From positions 1,361-65,360 of the forward strand of contig DNFA01000015.1 of NCBI GenBank assembly GCA_003487665.1: a DNA stretch of 64,000 nucleotides, in the 5' to 3' direction. Position numbers and translations under genes: made by a program. The stretch is from Oscillibacter sp. GTDB taxonomy: Bacteria; Bacillota; Clostridia; Oscillospirales; Oscillospiraceae. Below are positions 9,407 through 18,296 of this stretch, piece after piece; position 1 is the first letter of the stretch; each line of letters begins with the position of its first letter. The notes below the pieces were generated by a model, which was given only the letters and a program-made list of their open reading frames with translations, ran no database searches and was not told the origin of the DNA.

Positions 9407-9925
9407 ATGGCTTTACGAAAGATCGCATTGGAGGGCGAGGAGTGCCTGACCAGGGTGTGCCGCCCCGTAACGGATTTTAACAGCCGTCTGCACACGCTGC
9501 TGGACGATATGGCGGATACGCTGGCTGAGTCCGGCGGTGTGGGTCTGGCTGCGCCGCAGGTGGGTATCCTGCGCCGGGTGTGCGTGGTGCTGGACGAGGA
9601 CGACCAGCTCATCGAGCTGGTGAACCCGGAGATCATCCGCACGGAGGGCGAGCAGACGGGGCTGGAGGGCTGCCTGAGTGTGCCCGGCAAGTACGGCGTT
9701 GTCACCCGCCCGGAGGTGGTGCGCGTCCGCGCACAGGATCGGGACGGCGAATGGTTCGAGGTGGAGGACGAGGGGCTGACAGCCCGGTGCTTCTGCCACG
9801 AGATCGAGCATCTGGACGGCCACCTGTTCGTGGAGCACACCGACCGGCTGATGGAGGGCGAGGAGCTGCAGAAGTGGCTGGAGGAGCACTCCGACGAGTA
9901 CGAGATCGAGGGAGACGAGGAATAA
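9407..9925 (+). CDS. def: Peptide deformylase
   Basis: A 172-residue metalloenzyme removing the formyl group from nascent N-terminal methionine. The three family motifs are present: GVGLAAPQVG, EGCLSVPG (metal Cys) and CHEIEHLDG (metal histidines, about 130-135). ATG 9407 follows GAGGTAAGAGAA. Its stop codon shares one base with the ATG of fmt, the functional partner that adds the formyl group to initiator tRNA. Confidence 0.96.
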   Translation: MALRKIALEGEECLTRVCRPVTDFNSRLHTLLDDMADTLAESGGVGLAAPQVGILRRVCVVLDEDDQLIELVNPEIIRTEGEQTGLEGCLSVPGKYGVVTRPEVVRVRAQDRDGEWFEVEDEGLTARCFCHEIEHLDGHLFVEHTDRLMEGEELQKWLEEHSDEYEIEGDEE

Positions 9926-10845
9926 TGCGCATCCTGTTTATGGGAACGCCGGATTTCGCTGTGGCGTCCCTGAAGCGGCTGGTGGCGGACGGGCACGACG
10001 TGTGTGCCGTGTTCACCCAGCCGGACAAGCCGAAAAATCGCGGCATGAAAATGATAGCGCCGCCTGTAAAGGAATATGCGTTGACAGAGAATATCCCGGT
10101 TTATCAGCCTTTGAAGATGAAGGACGGCACGGCGCTGGCGCTGGTGCAGTCCCTGGAGCCGGAGCTGATTGTGGTGGCGGCCTATGGCCGCATCCTGCCG
10201 GAGGACATTCTGAACACGCCGAAGTATGGCGCTATCAACGTGCATTCCTCCATTCTGCCCAAGTACCGGGGCGCGGCGCCCATCAACTGGGCGATCCTCA
10301 ACGGCGACGCCGTCACCGGCGTGTCTATCATGTACATGGCGCCGGAGCTGGACGCGGGGGATGTGATCCTCTGCCGCGAGACGGCCATCGACCCGGATGA
10401 GGACGCTGTGACGCTGACAACACGGCTGGCGGAGCTGGGCGCGGAAGCGCTGGGCGAGGCCATCGGGCAGATCGAAAACGGTACCGTCACCCGGACGCCG
10501 CAGGATCACGCGGCGCACACCTACGCGCCCATGCTGGACAAGAGCCTGTCGCCGCTGGACTTTACCCGTCCCGCGCGGCAGCTGCACGATCAGGTGCGGG
10601 GACTGGTGCCCTGGCCCAGCGCATCCATGGTGCTGGCGGGCAAGCCGGTGAAGATCCACCGCACGGCGGTGGGCGAGGCCACGGACGCCCCGGCGGGCGC
10701 TGTGGTGACGGCGGACAAGACGGGACTCTCCATTGCCTGCGGCGACGGGAAGTGCCTGCGGATACTGGAATTGCAGGGTGAGGGCGGCAAGCGCATGGCG
10801 GCGGCGGATTACCTGCGCGGCCATCCGGTGCCGCTGGGTCTGTGA
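9925..10845 (+). CDS. fmt: Methionyl-tRNA formyltransferase
   Basis: A 306-residue enzyme that formylates initiator Met-tRNA using 10-formyl-THF. The catalytic region reads VHSSILPKYRGAAPINWAI, with the N-terminal MRILFMGTPDFAV and a C-terminal OB-like domain. The start overlaps the def stop (TAATG) and its stop overlaps the rsmB start (TGATG), so def-fmt-rsmB are tightly coupled. Confidence 0.97.
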   Translation: MRILFMGTPDFAVASLKRLVADGHDVCAVFTQPDKPKNRGMKMIAPPVKEYALTENIPVYQPLKMKDGTALALVQSLEPELIVVAAYGRILPEDILNTPKYGAINVHSSILPKYRGAAPINWAILNGDAVTGVSIMYMAPELDAGDVILCRETAIDPDEDAVTLTTRLAELGAEALGEAIGQIENGTVTRTPQDHAAHTYAPMLDKSLSPLDFTRPARQLHDQVRGLVPWPSASMVLAGKPVKIHRTAVGEATDAPAGAVVTADKTGLSIACGDGKCLRILELQGEGGKRMAAADYLRGHPVPLGL

Positions 10846-12170
10846 TGCCCCGGGACGCGCGGGACGCCGCGCTGGAGTCGCTGCTGCTGATGGAGCGCCG
10901 CGGCGCGTGGTCTGACGGCAGCGTGAAGCGTATCGTCGCGCAGGCGGGGCTGGATAGCCGTGATGCGGCGCTGTGCGCCCGCATGACCTACGGCGTGGTG
11001 CAGAACCGCACGCTGCTGGACTATTACATCGACAGCTGGTGCAGCCAGAAAGCCGCCCGGCTGGAGCCGGTGGTGGCCTGCGTGCTGCGGCTGGGTATCT
11101 ATCAGATCTTGTTCATGGACAAAGTGCCCGACCGGGCAGCGGTACACGAGACGGTGGAGCTTGTCAAGCGCCGGGGAAAGGCGCGCGCCGCTGGTATGGT
11201 CAACGCCGTGCTGCGGAAATGCGCGGCAAGCAAAAGTACTTTACCGCGGTTGCCGCAGAACGATCCGCTGCGCCGCATGACGGTGCAGTACAGCCACCCC
11301 CGGTGGCTGGTGGAGCGGCTGGTGTCGTTGGTAGGGGCGGAGGAGGCGGAGGAATTTCTCCGTCTGGACAACCGGCCTGTGGCCACCTGCATACAGACCA
11401 ATCCCCTGAAGACAACGCCGGAGGAGCTGGCACAGGAGCTGCGGGACGCGGGTGTGAGCGTGCAGCCTCACCCGTGGCTGGCCGGCTGCTTTGAGATCAC
11501 CGGTACGGGCGACCTGGAGCGGCTGCCCGCCTTTGCGGAGGGGCGCTGCACGGTGCAGGACGCCGCGGCGCGGCTGGCGGCTATGGCCGCGGCTCCGGCG
11601 CCCGGCGACCGGGTGCTGGACGTGTGCGCCGCACCGGGCGGCAAGTCCTTCGCTATGGCGATAGAGATGGGCAACAGGGGAGACATCCTGTCCTGCGATA
11701 TCCACCCCCACAAGCTGAAGCTCATCGAAAACGGCGCGGCGCGGCTGGGCATTACCATCGTGCGCACGGCGCTGGCCGATGGGCGGGAACGCCATGCGGC
11801 ATGGGTGGAGCAGGCGGATGTGGTGCTGGCGGATGTGCCCTGCTCCGGCCTGGGCATCATCCGCAAGAAGCCGGACATCCGGTGGAAGGATCCCGCGGCG
11901 CTGGCGGCACTGCCGGCTATCCAGCGGGCGATTTTGGGGAACGCAGCCGCCTATGTGCGCCCCGGCGGGGTGCTGGTGTATTCCACCTGCACGGTGCTGC
12001 CGGAGGAAAACGGCGGCGTGGTGACGGATTTCCTGTCCGGGCACCCGGAATTTGTGAAAGAGGACTTCGACCTGCCCGGTATCGGCAGCTGCTCCGGCGA
12101 TGCGACACTGTGGCCGCAGCGCACGAGGACGGACGGCTTTTATATCTGCCGCATGCGGCGCAGGGCGTGA
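10845..12170 (+). CDS. rsmB: 16S rRNA m5C967 methyltransferase RsmB
   Basis: A 441-residue SAM-dependent RNA methyltransferase. The N-terminal 130 residues resemble NusB. The C-terminal Rossmann domain has DVCAAPGGKS and the two catalytic cysteines in VLADVPCSGLG and VYSTCTV. The ATG at 10845 overlaps the fmt stop; a GTG one codon earlier is possible. A zinc metallopeptidase gene often sits between fmt and rsmB in clostridia but is missing here. Confidence 0.95.
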   Translation: MPRDARDAALESLLLMERRGAWSDGSVKRIVAQAGLDSRDAALCARMTYGVVQNRTLLDYYIDSWCSQKAARLEPVVACVLRLGIYQILFMDKVPDRAAVHETVELVKRRGKARAAGMVNAVLRKCAASKSTLPRLPQNDPLRRMTVQYSHPRWLVERLVSLVGAEEAEEFLRLDNRPVATCIQTNPLKTTPEELAQELRDAGVSVQPHPWLAGCFEITGTGDLERLPAFAEGRCTVQDAAARLAAMAAAPAPGDRVLDVCAAPGGKSFAMAIEMGNRGDILSCDIHPHKLKLIENGAARLGITIVRTALADGRERHAAWVEQADVVLADVPCSGLGIIRKKPDIRWKDPAALAALPAIQRAILGNAAAYVRPGGVLVYSTCTVLPEENGGVVTDFLSGHPEFVKEDFDLPGIGSCSGDATLWPQRTRTDGFYICRMRRRA

Positions 12171-12187
12171 CGCGGGGAGCGTGTGAT

Positions 12188-13219
12188 ATGACTGATATCA
12201 AATCCATGACGGAGAGCCAGCTGGCCGATTTCTTCAAGGGCATGGGACAGCCGGCTTTTCGTGCCCGGCAGGTGTTCACATGGCTGCACCGGGGCGTGCG
12301 CTCCTTTGACGAGATGACAGACCTCTCCAAGCCGCTGCGTTCGCAGCTGGCGGAGACGTGCTTCATCACCGCGCCCACGGTGGCGCGGAAGCAGACATCC
12401 CGGCTGGACGGAACCATCAAGTACCTGTGGGAGCTGTCCGACGGCAACTGCATCGAGACGGTGCTGATGCAATACCACCACGGCAACACGGTGTGCATCT
12501 CCTCGCAGGTGGGCTGCCGCATGGGGTGCGCCTTCTGCGCCAGCACCATTGCCGGAAAGGTGCGGGACCTGCGTCCCTCCGAGCTGCTGGATCAGGTGCT
12601 TTTCACCCAGCTGGACAGCGGACTGCCCGTGTCCAACATCGTGCTCATGGGCATCGGCGAGCCGCTGGACAACATGGACAACGTGCTGCGCTTTTTAGAA
12701 CTGGTCAACAGTCCCCACGGGCTGAATATCGGCATGCGGCACATCAGTCTGTCCACCTGCGGCGTGGTGCCGGGGATCGATGCGCTGGCGGAAAAGCAAT
12801 TGCAGCTGACGCTGTCGGTGTCGCTCCACGCGCCGGACAGCGAGACGCGCAGCCGCATCATGCCGGTGAACCGCGCGTATGATGTGGAGGAGCTGTTTGC
12901 CGCCTGCCACCGGTACTTCCGGAAAACCGGACGGCGCATCAGCTTTGAGTACGCTATGATCGACGGCGTCAACGACCACGACTGGCAGGCGGAGCTGATC
13001 GCCAGAAAGCTGAAGGGGATGCCGGGACATGTGAACCTCATCCCGCTGAATGACGTGGTGGAAAGCCCCTACAAACCCAGCAAGCGCGTGGGCGCCTTCC
13101 AGCAGAAGCTGGAGAGCTTAGGCGTTACCGCCACGGTGCGGCGCAGCTTGGGCGGGGACATCGACGCGTCCTGCGGCCAGCTGAGACGCAAGGAAATGAT
13201 GGAAAAAGGACAGCTGTAA
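12188..13219 (+). CDS. rlmN: Dual-specificity 23S rRNA/tRNA adenine C2-methyltransferase RlmN
   Basis: A 343-residue radical-SAM enzyme that methylates A2503 of 23S rRNA and A37 of some tRNAs. The 4Fe-4S motif CRMGCAFC has cysteines at residues 110, 114 and 117; the partner cysteines appear in LSTCGV and near the C-terminus in DASCGQL. ATG 12188 gives the usual start MTDIKSMTESQL. It is 17 bases after rsmB. Confidence 0.96.
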   Translation: MTDIKSMTESQLADFFKGMGQPAFRARQVFTWLHRGVRSFDEMTDLSKPLRSQLAETCFITAPTVARKQTSRLDGTIKYLWELSDGNCIETVLMQYHHGNTVCISSQVGCRMGCAFCASTIAGKVRDLRPSELLDQVLFTQLDSGLPVSNIVLMGIGEPLDNMDNVLRFLELVNSPHGLNIGMRHISLSTCGVVPGIDALAEKQLQLTLSVSLHAPDSETRSRIMPVNRAYDVEELFAACHRYFRKTGRRISFEYAMIDGVNDHDWQAELIARKLKGMPGHVNLIPLNDVVESPYKPSKRVGAFQQKLESLGVTATVRRSLGGDIDASCGQLRRKEMMEKGQL

Positions 13220-13223
13220 GGCT

Positions 13224-13237
13224 TATCTACTTGACAG
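13224..13237. repeat. Dispersed 14-mer TATCTACTTnACAG, copy 1
   Basis: One of three intergenic copies in this window (others at 20712-20725 and 28595-28608). It lies four bases after the rlmN stop. Copies 2 and 3 agree over a longer stretch (TATCTACTTnACAGTGT) and sit at the 3' ends of - strand genes. The role is unknown. Confidence 0.5.
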
Positions 13238-13257
13238 CATAAAGGAAGTGATACGAC

Positions 13258-13998
13258 GTGAAAACATGGGGCATAACCAACGCCGGGTTGGTGCGCAGCG
13301 AGAATCAGGACGCCTATGCCGTGTTCCAGACGGGGGCGTTCCACGCCGCAGTGGTCTGCGACGGCATGGGCGGCACCAACGGAGGCCGGGTGGCCAGTGC
13401 CATTGCCGTCTCCCGGTTTGAGGAGGAGCTGCGCAGCGCGCTGCGGGACGATATGACCGCCGCGCAGGTGCGGCAGGCCATGCTCAGCGCCATCGCCTGC
13501 GCCAACGATGCCATCCGGCAGGAGGCGGCGCGGAACGCGGAGTACCAGCACATGGGCACCACGCTGGTGTGCGCCGTGACGCGGCCGGACATGGCCATCA
13601 TCGGCAATATCGGCGACAGCCGCGCCTATCACATCACAGCGGAGGGAATATTCCAGATATCCCGGGATCACTCCGTTGTGGAGAATATGGTGGCCAAGGG
13701 CGACCTGACGCCTCAGGAGGCGCGCAACCATCCCAACCGAAACCTGATCACCCGTGCGCTGGGGCCGGATATCAACGCCCGGGCGGACGCCTTCGAGCTG
13801 TCGTGGCAGGAGGACGAGTTTCTGCTGCTGTGCTCCGACGGGCTGGTGAATACCGTGTCGGATCAGGAGATGCTGTTCGAGGTGCTCCACGACGGGGACG
13901 TAAACGAATGTCTTGACCACCTGCTGCAAATTTCGCTTCAGCGGGGCGCGCCGGATAACATCACGACGGTGCTGCTGCTGAACGGGGAAAGGAGATGA
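13258..13998 (+). CDS. prpC: PP2C-family Ser/Thr protein phosphatase PrpC
   Basis: A 246-residue metal-dependent phosphatase. Metal-binding motifs are visible as VRSENQDAY, VVCDGMGGTNGG, GDSRAYH and the late LLLCSDGL and RGAPDNIT. It reverses phosphorylation by the adjacent PASTA kinase. The GTG start at 13258 follows GGAAGTGATACGAC. It lies 4 bases before prkC. Confidence 0.94.
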   Translation: MKTWGITNAGLVRSENQDAYAVFQTGAFHAAVVCDGMGGTNGGRVASAIAVSRFEEELRSALRDDMTAAQVRQAMLSAIACANDAIRQEAARNAEYQHMGTTLVCAVTRPDMAIIGNIGDSRAYHITAEGIFQISRDHSVVENMVAKGDLTPQEARNHPNRNLITRALGPDINARADAFELSWQEDEFLLLCSDGLVNTVSDQEMLFEVLHDGDVNECLDHLLQISLQRGAPDNITTVLLLNGERR

Positions 13999-14002
13999 CC
14001 AC

Positions 14003-15958
14003 ATGGATCAGTACATCGGAAAAATGCTGGACGATCGCTACGAGATACTGGAGCTGATCGGCACCGGCGGCATGGCCAACGTGTATAAGGCACGGTGCCA
14101 CCGGCTGAACCGCCTTGTGGCCATCAAAATACTGAAAAGCGATCTGGCGGACAATGCCGACTTCCGCCGCCGGTTCCACGACGAATCCCAGGCGGTCGCT
14201 CAGCTGAGCCACGCCAACATCGTGTCGGTCTACGACGTGTCCACCAACCCGGACAGGGAATATATCGTCATGGAGCTGATCGACGGCATTACCCTGAAGC
14301 AGTACATGGAGCGCCGCGGGCGCATGGACTGGCGGGAGTCGCTGCACTTCATCACCCAGATCATGCGCGGACTGAGCCACGCCCACAGCCGGGGCATCAT
14401 CCACCGGGATATCAAGCCACAGAACATCATGGTGCTGCGGGACGGCAGCGTGAAGGTGGCCGATTTCGGCATTGCGTGTCTGGCCAACGCCGGGCAGACG
14501 CTGACCCAGGAGGCGCTGGGCTCCGTGCACTATATTTCCCCGGAGCAGGCGCGGGGCGACCGTATCGACGCCCGCTCCGACATCTACTCCGCCGGTGTGG
14601 TGCTGTATGAGATGCTCACAGGCCGCCTGCCCTTCGAGGGCGACAGCGCCGTGTCCGTGGCTATCCAGCACCTGAGCTCCGTGCCGCTGGCGCCGCGGGA
14701 TATCGACCCCAGCATCCCGGAGCCGCTGGAGCTGATCTGCATGAAGGCCATGAACAGCGACCCCAACAAGCGTTACGCCTCGGCGGATGCCATGATCGAG
14801 GATCTGGAGAAATTCCGCCGTGACCCGTCGGTGGACATGGATTACATCCGGCAGGAGCTGTCCAAGCCCGCTGCCGACAGCGAGCCTACCATGCCCATTC
14901 CCACGGCGCAGGTGGCCTCCGCTGTAAAGAAGCACACCGGTGAGGTGCGCCGCGAGCCGGAGGACGACGAGCCGCCCCGCCGGGACAAGCGCTCCATCGC
15001 CATCATCGCCGGTATTTTTGCGGCGGCGGTGCTGCTGGTGGTGCTGCTGTTCAAGCTGATCCTGGGCGATTTCGGCCCCGCGGGAAGCAACAAGAGCTAC
15101 ACCGTGCCCGATGTCCGCGGCAAGACCGTGGAGGAAGCGCAGGAGGCGGAGGGCGTCAAGGATATTTTCACCGTCCACGTGCAGGGCACGCGCAAGACCG
15201 ACGAGTACCAGCCGGGACAGATTGTGGAGCAGGATCCCATTGCCGGCCGTACCCGCAAGAGCAACTTCGTCATCGAGGTCTATGTAGCCGAGGAGCCGGA
15301 AAAGGTGCTGATGAAGGATCTCACCGGCATGGAGTACCGGCAGGCGCGGGTGCTGCTGACCGATCTTGGCATGAGCCTGAAGATCGAGAGCCGGGAGGAG
15401 TCCTCCGACAAGTACGGAGCCAACGCCGTTATCCGGACGGAGCCGGCGGCGGACGAGCCGCTTACCGCCGGGCAGACCGTTATCATCTATTACAGCACGG
15501 GGCCTGAGTCGGTGGTGGTGCCTACCTTTACCGGCCAGAACATCGCCGACGCTACGAAGAATGCACGGGATCTGGGGCTGACTGTGGGCGAGATCACCTA
15601 CGACCCCTACAACATCGCCGAACCGGGGCAGGTGGTGGAGCAGAGCCTTAAGCCCACCTCCGAGGTGCCCGGCGGCACGAAGATCAGCTTCACCGTCAGC
15701 GGCTCCAAGAACGACCAGCAGTCGCAGACCTCTCGCGTGGCAGAATTTTCCATGCCCGCCGACATGGAGGGTATGCTGAAGGTGGAATTCGAGCAGGACG
15801 GCGTGATACTGGACAGCCAGTATCTCAGCGCGTCGCTGGGGAAGGTGAGCTATACCTTTACCGGCGATCCCGGCACATCGTCCTATGTGTGCGCATATTT
15901 CACCAGCCTGGACACCGAGGCCACCAAGGTCAGCGACATTCAGGAGGTCATCTTTTGA
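14003..15958 (+). CDS. prkC: PASTA-domain Ser/Thr protein kinase PrkC
   Basis: A 651-residue membrane kinase that senses peptidoglycan fragments and controls growth, germination or cell-wall processes. Residues 1-270 form a Hanks-type kinase with GTGGMANVY, the VAIK lysine near 40, HRDIKPQN (about 134) and DFG (about 154). A membrane helix follows near 331-353, then three PASTA repeats (starting about 366, 437 and 506) and a further beta-rich extracellular tail. Its last four bases overlap the TTG start of rsgA. Confidence 0.95.
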   Translation: MDQYIGKMLDDRYEILELIGTGGMANVYKARCHRLNRLVAIKILKSDLADNADFRRRFHDESQAVAQLSHANIVSVYDVSTNPDREYIVMELIDGITLKQYMERRGRMDWRESLHFITQIMRGLSHAHSRGIIHRDIKPQNIMVLRDGSVKVADFGIACLANAGQTLTQEALGSVHYISPEQARGDRIDARSDIYSAGVVLYEMLTGRLPFEGDSAVSVAIQHLSSVPLAPRDIDPSIPEPLELICMKAMNSDPNKRYASADAMIEDLEKFRRDPSVDMDYIRQELSKPAADSEPTMPIPTAQVASAVKKHTGEVRREPEDDEPPRRDKRSIAIIAGIFAAAVLLVVLLFKLILGDFGPAGSNKSYTVPDVRGKTVEEAQEAEGVKDIFTVHVQGTRKTDEYQPGQIVEQDPIAGRTRKSNFVIEVYVAEEPEKVLMKDLTGMEYRQARVLLTDLGMSLKIESREESSDKYGANAVIRTEPAADEPLTAGQTVIIYYSTGPESVVVPTFTGQNIADATKNARDLGLTVGEITYDPYNIAEPGQVVEQSLKPTSEVPGGTKISFTVSGSKNDQQSQTSRVAEFSMPADMEGMLKVEFEQDGVILDSQYLSASLGKVSYTFTGDPGTSSYVCAYFTSLDTEATKVSDIQEVIF

Positions 15959-16836
15959 GCCGGGGCAGGATCGAGAAGGCTCTCAGCGGCTTTTACTATG
16001 TGAATACCGGCGCGGAGACACTTCAGTGCCGCGCCCGGGGCAAATTCCGCAGGGAGGGCGTAAGCCCTCTGGTGGGCGACCGGGTGGAGGTGCGTGAGCT
16101 GGGCGGCGGCGAGGGCTTTGTGGAGGCCATAGAGGAGCGCCGCAACGTCTTTTCCCGTCCTGCGGCGGCCAACATCGACCAGCTGGTGATCCTGGCATCC
16201 GCCGCCATACCGGTGACGGAGCCGTATCTCATCGACCGCATCGCCTCCATCGCCGCGTTGAAGGGCTGCGATGTGCTGCTGTGCCTGAACAAATGCGACC
16301 TGGATCCGGCGGAGGATCTGTACGGCGTTTACAGCCGCTCGGCTATCCCCGTTCTGCGCATCAGCGCGGAGACAGGGGAGGGGCTGGATGCGCTGCGGCA
16401 GGCCATTGCCGGGAAGCTGAACGCCTTTACCGGGAATTCCGGCGTGGGAAAATCCAGCGTGCTCAATGCGCTGCTGCCGGAGCTGCACCTGCCGGTAGGT
16501 GAGGTCAGCAAGGCGCTGGGTCGCGGACGCCATACCACCCGCCACGTAGAGCTGTTTCCGCTGGGCGGCGGCACCTATGTTATCGACACGCCGGGCTTTT
16601 CCTCTTTCGACACGGAGGAGATGGATCTTGAGCTGAAGGAGCATCTGCCGGAGACATTTCCGGAGTTTGCGCCCTATATCAACGACTGTCGCTTTACAGG
16701 CTGCACCCACACCAAAGAGAAAGGCTGCCGCGTTTTGCAGGCGGTGAAGGACGGCGACATTCCCGCCTCGCGGCACAGAAGCTATCTGCGGCTGTTTCAG
16801 GAGCTGAAGGACGTGCAGCCGTGGCAGAAAAAGTGA
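15955..16836 (+). CDS. rsgA: Ribosome small-subunit GTPase RsgA
   Basis: A 293-residue circularly permuted GTPase that assists 30S maturation. G-motifs occur in permuted order (CLNKCD before GNSGVGKSS, then DTPGF). A C-terminal zinc site (CRFTGCTHTKEKGC) is present. I place the start at TTG 15955, overlapping the prkC stop, because AGGAGG ends 7 bases upstream and the N-terminus then matches the family. This closes the prpC-prkC-rsgA group. Confidence 0.94.
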   Translation: MSRGRIEKALSGFYYVNTGAETLQCRARGKFRREGVSPLVGDRVEVRELGGGEGFVEAIEERRNVFSRPAAANIDQLVILASAAIPVTEPYLIDRIASIAALKGCDVLLCLNKCDLDPAEDLYGVYSRSAIPVLRISAETGEGLDALRQAIAGKLNAFTGNSGVGKSSVLNALLPELHLPVGEVSKALGRGRHTTRHVELFPLGGGTYVIDTPGFSSFDTEEMDLELKEHLPETFPEFAPYINDCRFTGCTHTKEKGCRVLQAVKDGDIPASRHRSYLRLFQELKDVQPWQKK

Positions 16837-16875
16837 AAAACGGCTGGAAAGTAAAAATACTTTCCAGCCGTTTTT
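16837..16875. terminator. Bidirectional intrinsic terminator between rsgA and pfk
   Basis: A perfect 14-bp stem around a 4-base loop flanked by A and T runs on both sides, placed between convergent rsgA and pfk. It can terminate both. Confidence 0.9.
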
Positions 16876-16887
16876 ATGTAAGACTTT

Positions 16888-18126
16888 TTACTTGGCCAGC
16901 ACCTTTTTCAGCTTGGCGAAGCGGGGGAGGGAGTCCTGCTTGGGCAGGTCGGGCTCACCCTGGATCAGCGGCAGCGCGTATTCGATGAACTGGTGGTTCA
17001 CGCCGTTGCCCGCCTCGTTGATCCACTCGCGGGGGATCTTCTTCTCCACGTTGGCCACCTCCATCAGAGGGATGAGCTTCGTGCGGCAGGCATATTTGCC
17101 GTCTTGGATGCCGCGCTCGAAGCCGATCATGCGGCCGTTGATGCCGTTGACGGCGTTCTCCACCGCCACTTTGCCGGCCATGTAGGACTCCTCAATGTCC
17201 GTCTCGCTGGCCAGATGCGCCGCGCAGCGCTGCAGCAGGTTCAGCTCGATGCCGCGCACCTTGGCGCCTGTCTCCTCCTTCAGCACCTCAGCCAGAATGG
17301 TGGCCAGACCGCCCAGCTGGGCATGACCAAAGCCGTCGTTGGCGGCGACCTTGGCCTCGGAGACGAAGTCGCCGTTTTCGTAGTGGATACCCTCGGACAC
17401 GGCCACGATGCAGTTGCCCGTCTCCTTATAGATGCGCTTCACGTCCTCAATGAACTTGGGCATGCTGAAATCCGTCTCCGGCAGGTAGATCAGGTCGGGA
17501 CCCGCGCCGTATTCACCGGCCAGCGCGGACGCGGCCGTGAGCCAGCCAGCGTGGCGACCCATGATCTCCACCACCACGATCATGCCCTTGTCGTACACGC
17601 GGGCATCCTGATACAGCTCCATCATAGACGTGGCGATATACTTGGCGGCGGAGGCGTAGCCGGGGCAATGGTCGGTGCCGAACAGGTCGTTGTCAATGGT
17701 CTTGGGCACGCCCATCACGCGGCAGTCGTAATCCACGGACTGCATGTACTGATTGATCTTGTTGCAGGTGTCCATGGAGTCGTTGCCGCCGTTATAGAAG
17801 AAATAGCGCACGTTGTGCTTCTTGAACACCTCCAGAATGCGCTTATAGTCCGTGTCGTCCAGCTCCGGGTCGGCGATCTTATAGCGGCAGGAGCCGAGAG
17901 CGGAGGAGGGGGTGTATTTCAGCAGGCGCAGCTCCTCGGGATCCTCCTGTCCCATGTCGAACAGTCGGTCATTCAGGACGCCCATGATACCGTGCTCCGC
18001 ACCCAACACCTGTGTGATAGCGCCGGACTTCAGCGCCGTGTCGATCACGCCGTAGGCGCTGGCGTTGATAACGGAAGTGGGGCCGCCGGATTGCCCGATA
18101 ATACATGCGCCGCGCAGTTCTTTCAT
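16888..18126 (-). CDS. 6-phosphofructokinase, pyrophosphate type
   Basis: A 412-residue phosphofructokinase of glycolysis. The phosphoryl-donor site reads GGNDSMDT (113-120), with Asp at the position that is Gly in ATP enzymes (GGDGS), and the catalytic loop reads PKTIDND (141-147), with the Lys found in pyrophosphate-dependent enzymes (ATP enzymes have PGTIDND). I therefore infer PPi rather than ATP as donor, making the reaction reversible. It is transcribed divergently from fba. The start is supported by GGAGGTATACGAAT. Confidence 0.92.
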   Translation of the reverse strand: MKELRGACIIGQSGGPTSVINASAYGVIDTALKSGAITQVLGAEHGIMGVLNDRLFDMGQEDPEELRLLKYTPSSALGSCRYKIADPELDDTDYKRILEVFKKHNVRYFFYNGGNDSMDTCNKINQYMQSVDYDCRVMGVPKTIDNDLFGTDHCPGYASAAKYIATSMMELYQDARVYDKGMIVVVEIMGRHAGWLTAASALAGEYGAGPDLIYLPETDFSMPKFIEDVKRIYKETGNCIVAVSEGIHYENGDFVSEAKVAANDGFGHAQLGGLATILAEVLKEETGAKVRGIELNLLQRCAAHLASETDIEESYMAGKVAVENAVNGINGRMIGFERGIQDGKYACRTKLIPLMEVANVEKKIPREWINEAGNGVNHQFIEYALPLIQGEPDLPKQDSLPRFAKLKKVLAK

Positions 18127-18156
18127 ATTCGTATACCTCCAAAAGCGGAATTTTTG

Positions 18157-18201
18157 TGTTTACAACGGGTATTTTACCATGTAGAATAGCCGTTGTAAAC
18201 A
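18157..18201. promoter_or_regulatory. Candidate operator: spaced perfect inverted repeat over the pfk promoter
   Basis: Two perfect 12-base arms (TGTTTACAACGG at 18157-18168 and its complement at 18190-18201) are separated by 21 bases, 33 bases centre to centre, or about three helical turns. One arm covers the predicted pfk start point, the other its -35 box; the right arm is also 9 bases from the fba -35 box. This would suit a repressor controlling both glycolytic genes. Confidence 0.6.
18171..18199 (-). promoter_or_regulatory. Promoter of pfk
   Basis: On the - strand: TTTACA (18199-18194), 17-base spacer, TAAAAT (18176-18171), about 45 bases before the pfk start. Confidence 0.7.
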
Positions 18202-18209
18202 GTTTGTGC

Positions 18210-18237
18210 TTGCAAATCCAGAAAAATATGATACAAT
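18210..18237 (+). promoter_or_regulatory. Promoter of fba
   Basis: TTGCAA (18210-18215), 16-base spacer, TACAAT (18232-18237), 60 bases before the fba start and divergent from the pfk promoter. Confidence 0.65.
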
Positions 18238-18296
18238 AGGAACGTTCCATACAACAGGTGCATGATTGCAAAATTTATCATAAAGGAGACTTTGAC

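Noticed and set aside
3075..10824. Very long open frames on the strand opposite to the housekeeping genes (for example 854 and 966 codons)
   Set aside because: They are antisense to well-identified genes (yicC, DUF5685, priA, def, fmt), have Arg/His/Gln-rich shadow composition, and arise from GC-rich codon structure.
13228..13257. TTGACA at 13232 as a promoter for prpC
   Set aside because: No -10 sequence at 16-18 bases; the TTGACA belongs to the dispersed 14-mer.
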